From: Chromera velia
Lineage: Eukaryota; Sar; Chromeraceae
Direction: 5' to 3'
NCBI GenBank assembly: GCA_018398765.1
Contig: JAHBMJ010001018.1
Location: 1-14,489, forward strand
Length of the DNA stretch: 14,489 nucleotides
The notes beneath the pieces were generated by a model. The model had not been told where the DNA came from, did no database searches, and saw only the letters and a list, made by a program, of their open reading frames with translations. This document shows, piece after piece, positions 8,321 through 14,489 of this stretch; position 1 is the first letter of the stretch; each line of letters begins with the position of its first letter. The position numbers were made by a program, and so were the translations under genes.

Positions 8321-10071
8321 GATGGAACACAGGGGCAGCTGTGAGCGAGAAGTTCTACAGCCAGCTGTGTAGGTGTGATAGAGGGAGCAAAGTAGCGATG
8401 TGCTCGCGTGCGACCCATTTGAGGGGAGGGAGACTTCATGGCGGCGCGTCTGTTTTCTCGACTGGAGAGAGATTTTTCGACTTACTTCCTTCAGAGTCCT
8501 TTGTTCACTCGGGCCCGCAAGAATGAAAAACATTTGGAAAACAGAAACGGAGGGTGAAGGTCCAAAGAATCCAGGGAAGAGATTGAATTGATGCACGGAA
8601 CCAGAGGAATTCATAGGAATTCGATCACGAATGCACCTTTTGAACGTGAAGAGAAAAATAGAGATGTTTTGTCCGCGGAGAAAAAAGTGCACGCGCTGCT
8701 TGTTTGTTGGCCTGTCTGTCTGCTCAATCGTTCTTCCGCTTTTGTTCTCTTTCAATGGTTTTTCTCCGCCCGTCTGCCTATCTGCCTGTCTGCATGTCTG
8801 AATGTCTGCCTGTCTCCCTTTCCCTCTTCTTCTCCCTCTCCTTCTCCCTCTCCCTCTCTTTGTGTCCATAGGACAGGCCACTGATCTCAAGAGACTAGGC
8901 AGAAGAACAGAAAGTTGATTTGGAAAATTTCAAAGACCGAACGGTAACACAGCTTGCTTTATCCCTAGAGTGGCTGTATAGAGAGGACAGAAATATTCAT
9001 ATGGAATGTTGAGTGCTTCACTTACACTGTATGTGCCCGCCGGTGAGAAAGATTGTTGCGCATCTAAGAGGAAGGTTTGCGTACAGAAGCATGCAAACCG
9101 TATCACATAATTCACATTGAAGGCGCCGCAAAAAGAAAGCATTGTAAGATCTAAGATTCAGGCTCAAAATGAATCACACTTGCTTAGGAACATGTGAGAA
9201 CATGTCTATTCGAACGTGTAAAAAAATGTTACTTTAAATGTACCAATCATCAAATTTGAAGTTCTATTCAAAATGTTATTGTCAATTATTACACTTAATA
9301 AGTAACTTAATCATAACTGAATAAAATCTAAATTATCTAATAAGCCTAATATTAATTTAAATATCTAAAAAAATATGTGATACAAAAAACTACTTCAGAA
9401 AAAAAAAAAATATGCCCGTTACATATCTTTTTTTGCTATTATTTTTCTTTTATTGATCTGTTTGATCTTGTTTTTGCTTTACTGCAAGTTCTTTAAGTGA
9501 ACTTTCTCCATCTTATTGGACTTGTCTTCTTTATTATATTGATAGTTGGATGCTTTATTTATCACTAAGTTTACTGGTGTTTGCGTTTTTTCAGTCGAAC
9601 TGTGACTTAAACAACTCAATGTTAAACCCAGAAGCCGTTGCGACTTCTTTTCTGAGTACTTCCGAAAAAACACCGTGGCTTTATCATAGGGATATAGCTA
9701 TGTCGTATTAATATCTTATCGGTTATACCATATCGAATTATCAATTATCAATTTTTTTTTAAGCGGCCTAATATCGATTAGATTCGATTAGTATCGATCT
9801 TTTTCAAGCGTTTTTGGTTGGACTAAAGTGAATATGGCCGGGCAAGGCGCCCCTGCCAATATCTGCCAACCCTGGCCCTTGTGACACTGTGCTGGTCCAC
9901 GAGGGCCGCGTCGAGGCAGCGGAGCTAGGTCGCAGATCCCAGACATTTTTTTAGTATCTCTCCGATCCTACTGTAACTCCTACATGCATCTGGCCGGTAT
10001 GCATCTTTGCCTAAACCTATTGGTCGTAAATTAAATATATCGTCTTACCTCGTGCATGCCCTCTGAAATAG
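8321..10071. other. Calpain 3' flank and AT-rich intergenic DNA
   Basis: The first 550 bases after the calpain stop probably include the 3' untranslated region. A pyrimidine tract with CTGCCTGTCTG repeats and CCCTCT runs covers about 8765-8870 and ends in CCATAG, which resembles an intron acceptor, so a 3' UTR intron is possible. From about 9160 to 9800 the DNA is AT-rich, with a run of 12-13 A near 9400 and TATCGATTAG-type repeats near 9770-9800. A short GC-rich island lies at about 9835-9945, is followed by a T run, and has no recognised identity. No gene is supported here. Confidence 0.6.
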
Positions 10072-10518
10072 GTCAAGCCCATCTTAGGTCAGGAAATGGA
10101 TTACGAGGGCAGTTCTGTTAGAAAAGAGGGAACGGATTGAGAAACATCTTGGTGTTAGGCAGTATGCAATGAAGACAGCTAATGGGTGTGCACAGCTGTA
10201 TCATACTGTACGAACTGCCTTGTAGCTTGATAAATCGGTCGTTTTCCTTCGTCTTGACGTATCTCGGTGCACAGAACGCCTTCAACTGTGCTGACCGTCA
10301 ATAAATTATGGATGAAGTTTTCACCTACTTCCCGGAAATGTGCACTTTTTTTATATCCTTCTATGGAAGTCCCCCACCAGCGTTCTATCAGAAGGAGACG
10401 GGAGAGACGAAAGTGATGTTTTCGGAAGAGGGGGTCCAGTAACCTCAAGCAAGGAGATGTGATAGGACCGACTCTGTTTTGCATTAGGCTGAAGCCGGTG
10501 TTTGATTATGTTCGATAA
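10072..10518 (+). pseudogene. Degenerate non-LTR retrotransposon reverse transcriptase
   Basis: Fragments of the reverse transcriptase domain follow one another in the expected order, but in different frames and broken by stops. Frame 1 holds VKPIL (10072), like the RPI motif. Frame 2 has an IEKHLGVRQYA-type segment from about 10121, reaching VVFLRLDV, which carries the motif A Asp. Frame 3 has QNAFNCADRQ (10272), then a stop and FYGSPPP, ending at a TAA (10440). Frame 1 again has KQGDVIGPTLF (10447), like QGDPLGPLLF, ending at 10516. The catalytic YxDD box is not found downstream. There are at least three frame changes and three in-frame stops. The element is dead, and its 5' and 3' ends cannot be set. 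The family within LINE-like elements is not determined. Confidence 0.8.
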
Positions 10519-11527
10519 ACTATACGACCGGTTGACAGAGCTAAACAGAGCAACATCCATCCCAAAGCATTTTTATCTCTGTAATTTGCATGCAGTGCCT
10601 AGCAGTGCCTTTACAGATCGATGTTTCAATTAAGTTTCAAGTAGCTAAAATGTCTAAATAATAATTATATTTTTATTTTGCGCATCAGCTCAAAAATGAG
10701 AACGCAAAATAAGTTTTATTTTTTAAAATTGAATTAAAAAATAAGAATAAATTTTTTTTAAATCAAAATTTTATCATGCATAATTATTTTGTGAAAGTGA
10801 ATTTTGCATTTTTTACTGTCCTCCACCTTTGAATAACAATTTTGCTCGAATTAAGAGCATTTTCCCAATCCTTCCGATCTGTAATCCTGAACAGTGGCGT
10901 CTAGGGCCTACAAACAAGGTGCCCTCACGCAGACAATGAAAAACTCAGGGAGTGGGGGCTCTTTGGACCCAGGTACGCATTGGGTTGCGATGCCTGGAGG
11001 GAGGGGGCGCCTTGCAGGAGCCAAGAGCGCGCGTGGCTCCCCCACGTGGCGCCCAAACATGACCCGGCTGGAGTGCATGGGAACCCCCGTCGATCACTCT
11101 CTGGCCCCCGCGGACCATGCAGAAATGGGACGCCGCGGCCAGCTTCGTGCGCGCCCGCACGATGCCCGCACGGCATACTTTGGCCCTGGCGTCGTCAATG
11201 GTGATCGGTCTGGGCGATGTTTTTTTCTCTCCTTGAAATTAGCAGAGTCCACACAATCTCAATTCATTTTGAGGTTTCAACAGGTTGTGCACGATCATGA
11301 CGTCGGAATGAGAACAGTTCGTTGTTTGTTCAGTCCGCAGCAGGAGGTATGAAAGCAAGCATGCAACCCGTCAACACGCTCCAGTCTCCTTGACTGAGCG
11401 CCGCAGCAGAAATCAACTGCTCCGACCGCACCGGAGAACATCTTTTTGTACGCTGTACTGAAGCTGCGATCCGTGTGTGACCAAGAGTTTTCTCTTGTTT
11501 GAGCGGCTGCTCAACTTTGCCCTCATT
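10519..11527. other. Region without a supported gene
   Basis: An AT-rich stretch (about 10620-10870) is followed by a GC-rich segment (about 10890-11220) that is open in several frames on both strands. The longest plus frame (10894-11352) begins at a GTG and has no recognisable domain. A TGCATGCA lies at 10587-10594. The GC-rich segment could be an exon or a retroelement remnant, but I cannot tell which frame, if any, is coding. Confidence 0.5.
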
Positions 11528-12208
11528 ATGATTCCAGACAATGAGGGTACTCCCGAACCTCAAACTCTGATGTCTCCATTGTACGACCAGTGTTGCGGCA
11601 AACCAGAGAAGGCAGATTCTGCCCCTCCGACAACAATCAACACAGAGACCATGGACGCATTTCGTTCAGCGTCTCTGGTTGCAGCTGCTGCTGCTCCCAG
11701 TGGAAGGCCTGTCACTGCAGGGCGGCGTCCCCGGCTTGCAGACAAAGCGCCCCAGCAGGCCGAAAACCCTCCCGGAGATGCCAGGGGGGCTCTCGATTTC
11801 CTCAGTGGGAACCTGGGGGCAGGGGGGCCGACCAATGAGGGAGGCGGTTTGTTGTCTGGCGAGGAGGAAGCAGAGAGTGAGAGTGACCGCTCGGACGGTT
11901 CCCCCGTTGTTCCTGCGACCCGATTGGATGAGCAGCGGCTTCGGTCCAGGGGCCAACGGCAGACAGAGGCACGGGCTGGAAGAGGCAGAAGAAGCGACCC
12001 TCCAGAGGACCCAGCACCAACAACAGCAGCGGCTGTTGGGCAAGTGACGTCCTCCGCCGGCGTTGTCGAGGAGTTCGCGCGGGGCCGTGAGAATGAGGTT
12101 TTCGGAGAACGAGAAGACGTTCGGAGAGATGAAGCGGTGGGAGGAGAAGGGGAAACAGCAGATGTTGAGGAGGGTGAGACGAATGAGAGACTGCTTCCCT
12201 CGGCCTAG
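11528..12208 (+). CDS. Candidate hypothetical protein, disordered, frame uncertain
   Basis: From the ATG at 11528 this frame gives 226 residues ending in TAG: Ala/Pro/Gly-rich (AAAAAPSGRP), then acidic (SGEEEAESESDRSDGS), then Arg/Glu-rich. No known domain is seen. A second plus frame (+3) is open from about 11571 to 12341 except for one TGA at 12045-12047. It has a higher share of G or C at third positions by eye and a coiled-coil-like segment (FGEMKRWEEKGKQQMLRR near 12119). Either frame, or a spliced combination, could be the real product. The one listed was chosen because it has an ATG and no internal stop. Function unknown. Confidence 0.35.
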   Translation: MIPDNEGTPEPQTLMSPLYDQCCGKPEKADSAPPTTINTETMDAFRSASLVAAAAAPSGRPVTAGRRPRLADKAPQQAENPPGDARGALDFLSGNLGAGGPTNEGGGLLSGEEEAESESDRSDGSPVVPATRLDEQRLRSRGQRQTEARAGRGRRSDPPEDPAPTTAAAVGQVTSSAGVVEEFARGRENEVFGEREDVRRDEAVGGEGETADVEEGETNERLLPSA

Positions 12209-13608
12209 TGACTCAGAGAGGGAAGGAAGGAGGGACACAGAGAAAGAGAGAGAAGTGTGTCAGCGCTTTGGATGGCGACGGAGTGCATGTCCTCTGTTGC
12301 TGGTTGACCGAGAAGGAAGAAGAGAGGAAGAGAGTTTCTGAACGAACGTCATCCTCGGCCGAGGCATTCTGTCCCTCCCTCGCTCTCTCCCCCCGCCGCC
12401 CCTCTCTCTCTCTGGTTTCTGTCTTGTCTGCCTGTCTGGTATGTCTGTGTACATGAAGAAAAGAAGGGAGGAGAACAAACCTATAGTCTGTCTGTCTGTG
12501 CCATTCTGTGGGACCAGTGTGGATCCGACAGACAGGCCAAATTCCTGAGGAACCCTCTACACTCGACTACCGAGCCAGCTACCGAAAGACGACTGCATGG
12601 ATCTGCACGAGCCCCTTCAGATTCGTTTATGCATGCATGGCAGTCATGATGAGACTTCACGAAGTAGAGATATTGAATTACAAGGCCTCAAACTAAAATG
12701 CAGCTGCAGCTGAATCAGTGATCGGAATCAATGTAGTCGAATCGCGGATGAGCTTGTTTGAAATCCATTTGAAGTGTAACTTGTCAACTTGAAAAGAAAG
12801 TTTCTAGGAAAGTTTGCTTAGTTTGGACCGTACGTGATCGATCGACTACTAAGTTTTTCACCCGAGGCTAGCTAAACCGTGCTAACGCTAGTGCTAAAGA
12901 CAACGCCGATCTTGAACTATCCTAGGAACCATCGATATAGTATTATAAAGTTAGCGTTAGAGTTAGTGACTTCATGATTAGTTGTACAACTAGTTTGATG
13001 AGCTTTTGTATCGCTCGGGTCTACTGGGTATCAAATCATTGCTAGATCAAATATGTTGGTAACAAGCCGCCCTAGAAGTCGCTGAGTAGTGACCCAGCCG
13101 GTTTAATTTAAATTCACGTAAGATTAAGTTGAAATTTAATTTTGAAGTTTAAATCAAGTCTGAATGATTTATGTATGAATCGATCCTGCATATGATCGCA
13201 TATTATTTAACAACTTTATAAAATTTATCTCATACAAATCTGTATGAGTTAAATTTAACTTTTTAATTTTAAATCTGTGAGGACTCGTGGAGCATTGTAG
13301 GGAACATTCTAGGGAGAATTGCAGACTTTTAACTCCAACCTTTCGCAGAATTTGTTATATCTCCCCAACTATAACTCCTCAATTAATTAACTTACTAGTT
13401 AACTTATAGCAACTGGGCAGTCTTTTTTTCAGTTAAACATACTGGTTCACATATTATTGAATTCTTTTTAAAACATCTTCAGCTTAAAAATTGTTTAAGA
13501 AATATTGTATAGGAGACTATATAAATGAGAGGGCTTCCACTAGAGCTTCCATAGTCAACTTTTCAAATCTACTTTCAGATTTTTGTACAAACCGCAGTGT
13601 TCTCTTGA
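12209..13608. other. Intergenic region, pyrimidine-rich then AT-rich
   Basis: From about 12360 to 12440 there is a C/T-rich stretch with CTGTCTGT runs. A 62-codon frame at 12508-12696 has no recognisable protein. From about 12700 to 13570 the DNA is AT-rich with no open frame of note. It contains a TGCATGCA at 12630-12637 and a 15-bp hairpin at 13221-13256. No tRNA or rRNA was seen. Confidence 0.6.
13221..13256. repeat. Hairpin-forming inverted repeat, 15-bp arms
   Basis: Arms 13221-13235 and 13242-13256 pair at 14 of 15 positions around a six-base loop (AAATCT). It lies about 350 bases downstream of the minus-strand gene's stop codon, in AT-rich DNA. It might be a mobile-element remnant or a structured RNA, or it might be chance. 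Confidence 0.7.
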
Positions 13609-14016
13609 TTATGGCGGGAATTTTGAGGGACTGAACGTTCCTCTCGGTATCGGTCCGTGAGTGCAAGAGGGCAGGGAGGCCAGTGTGGTACCTGATTGCG
13701 CTGTGCCCGGTCGGGGTGACCAGAGGTCTTTCCGGGGCCCGGGCACGAACGTGTGAGAAGGAGACGCTCCTCTGAGATGCTCCGCCGGGGCCTGCGTGGC
13801 ATTAGAGGGCAGAGGCAGTGGAGAGTCCTCGTGGCCTCCGTTGCAGGCTGCCAAGCGGCCGTCAGCGTCTGCCAATCGCACCTGCACCCTCGTTTGCTCC
13901 CTGGCTGCCTGGACTGCCTGCTGCCTCATTTGGTGTCTGATGGCCTCACACCTTGCAACCTTCTGGCTGTATTCGCACATCAGTTGAGCGATCCGATCCA
14001 GGAGGGTCTCCTTTTC
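13609..14016 (-). CDS. Last exon of a coiled-coil hypothetical protein
   Basis: Read on the minus strand, a pyrimidine-rich tract ending TTTTTGCAG precedes an open stretch of 135 codons ending in TAA (13609-13611). The first ~60 residues look like a helical coiled coil (EKETLLDRIAQLMCEY, then EAIRHQMRQQAVQAAREQ, then RVQVRLADADGRLAAC). The rest is Pro/Ser/Gly-rich and probably disordered. The frame stays open upstream of the acceptor for another 65 codons, but that part reads as translated intron (low complexity, pyrimidine-derived), so I place the exon start at 14016. The protein begins beyond the right end of the window. No family recognised. Confidence 0.6.
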   Translation of the reverse strand, partial: EKETLLDRIAQLMCEYSQKVARCEAIRHQMRQQAVQAAREQTRVQVRLADADGRLAACNGGHEDSPLPLPSNATQAPAEHLRGASPSHTFVPGPRKDLWSPRPGTAQSGTTLASLPSCTHGPIPRGTFSPSKFPP

Positions 14017-14441
14017 CTGCAAAAACAGAGGGGAGGGAAGGGGGAGAATGCAAACTTCGGAATGGAGAAGGAAGTGGAGCCAAGTGACAGCAAAAACCAC
14101 GGTGGAACGAAGATAATTGAGACATGATGAAAGAAGAATGGACGAAAAAGGAATGGAAGAATTATTGCGCTGTGATGGAAACACGAAGGCGGAAAGGAAG
14201 AGACAGCACAAAACACTGAGGAAAAAATATGGGGGGAAGATGAAGAGGAAGTAAGAAGAAAGAAAGAATCTCTTGTTTGAGAAAAGACCGAGTACCGGAT
14301 CTCAAAAACGGGCAATTCCCCCTTATGTGTCTCTGTATGCATGTATGTGTGTGAGCGCCAACTTTTCGTTCTTTCTCAGGATCTCCCTCCCTTCCTCACT
14401 GCATTGCCGTTACCTTGATTACCGCAGTAACTCTTTCTCAC

Positions 14442-14489
14442 GCGTTCTCGTTTGAAGACTCTATCTATCCCGTCCCCCCCCCCCCCCCC
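14442..14489 (-). CDS. Possible end of the preceding exon of the coiled-coil gene (partial)
   Basis: On the minus strand a GTGAGA donor follows GAACGC at 14442. The open frame before it reads GIDRVFKRER and joins in phase 0 to EKETLLDRIAQ of the last exon, continuing a charged helix without a break. The implied intron is 14017-14441 (425 bp). The exon is cut off by the poly-C end (poly-G on this strand). The evidence is only a short frame-consistent join, so confidence is modest. Confidence 0.35.
14474..14489. repeat. Poly-C run at the right end
   Basis: Sixteen consecutive C residues end the window, mirroring the G run at the left end. This is probably an assembly break at a homopolymer. 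Confidence 0.9.

Noticed and set aside
8015-8890. 291-codon minus-strand frame downstream of the calpain
   Set aside because: It overlaps the last calpain exon in antisense and begins in a pyrimidine-rich repeat. The protein is low complexity with no domain.
9841-9960. GC-rich island followed by a T run, considered as a small RNA or tRNA gene
   Set aside because: It has a B-box-like GGTCGCAGATCCC but no T-loop TTC, no anticodon arm and no cloverleaf that I could fold. There is no match to 5S rRNA or known small RNAs that I can recognise.
10179-10484. 101-codon minus-strand frame
   Set aside because: The plus strand of this stretch carries ordered reverse transcriptase motifs, so the minus frame is a shadow.

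Overview
The window looks like a piece of nuclear DNA from a unicellular eukaryote. One confident gene is split by five GT-AG introns. The coding stretches are GC-rich with mostly G or C at third positions, and they sit between AT-rich intergenic blocks. The introns are packed with microsatellites, and there is a decayed non-LTR retrotransposon reverse transcriptase. The calpain lacks EF-hands and has a predicted N-terminal acylation signal, and the octamer TGCATGCA is strongly over-represented. Together these point to an alveolate, perhaps a chromerid alga such as Chromera. That placement is an inference and was not checked. The two ends are a run of 13 G (left) and 16 C (right), so this is probably a whole contig broken at homopolymers.

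Layout. (1) 1-929: end of a plus-strand gene of unknown function with a basic 19/23-residue repeat. It runs into an 83-bp tandem repeat (891 to about 1430) whose first unit contains the gene's own last codons and stop. (2) 1431-2817: AT-rich intergenic DNA, becoming GC-rich with TGCATGCA sites just before the next gene. (3) 2818-8320: a complete six-exon calpain-like cysteine protease, 791 residues, with all catalytic residues and tandem C-terminal beta-sandwich-like regions. Its introns hold poly-pyrimidine tracts, (GT)n, a ~440-bp TTGA array, hairpins and, in intron 2, copies of the flanking exon ends. (4) 8321-10071: 3' flank and AT-rich DNA. (5) 10072-10518: reverse transcriptase pseudogene. 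(6) 10519-11527: nothing convincing. (7) 11528-12208: a GC-rich stretch with two overlapping frames, probably one disordered protein. (8) 12209-13608: poly-pyrimidine, then AT-rich DNA with a 15-bp hairpin. (9) 13609-14489, minus strand: the last exon of a coiled-coil protein, and perhaps part of the exon before it, running off the right end.

The genes show no operon-like relationship. The calpain is the only one with a recognisable biochemical role: predicted Ca2+-dependent or Ca2+-independent limited proteolysis, probably at a membrane. The most unusual features are intron 2 of the calpain (tandem copies of the exon-exon junction region), the minisatellite that has amplified a gene's C-terminal codons, and the TGCATGCA enrichment.
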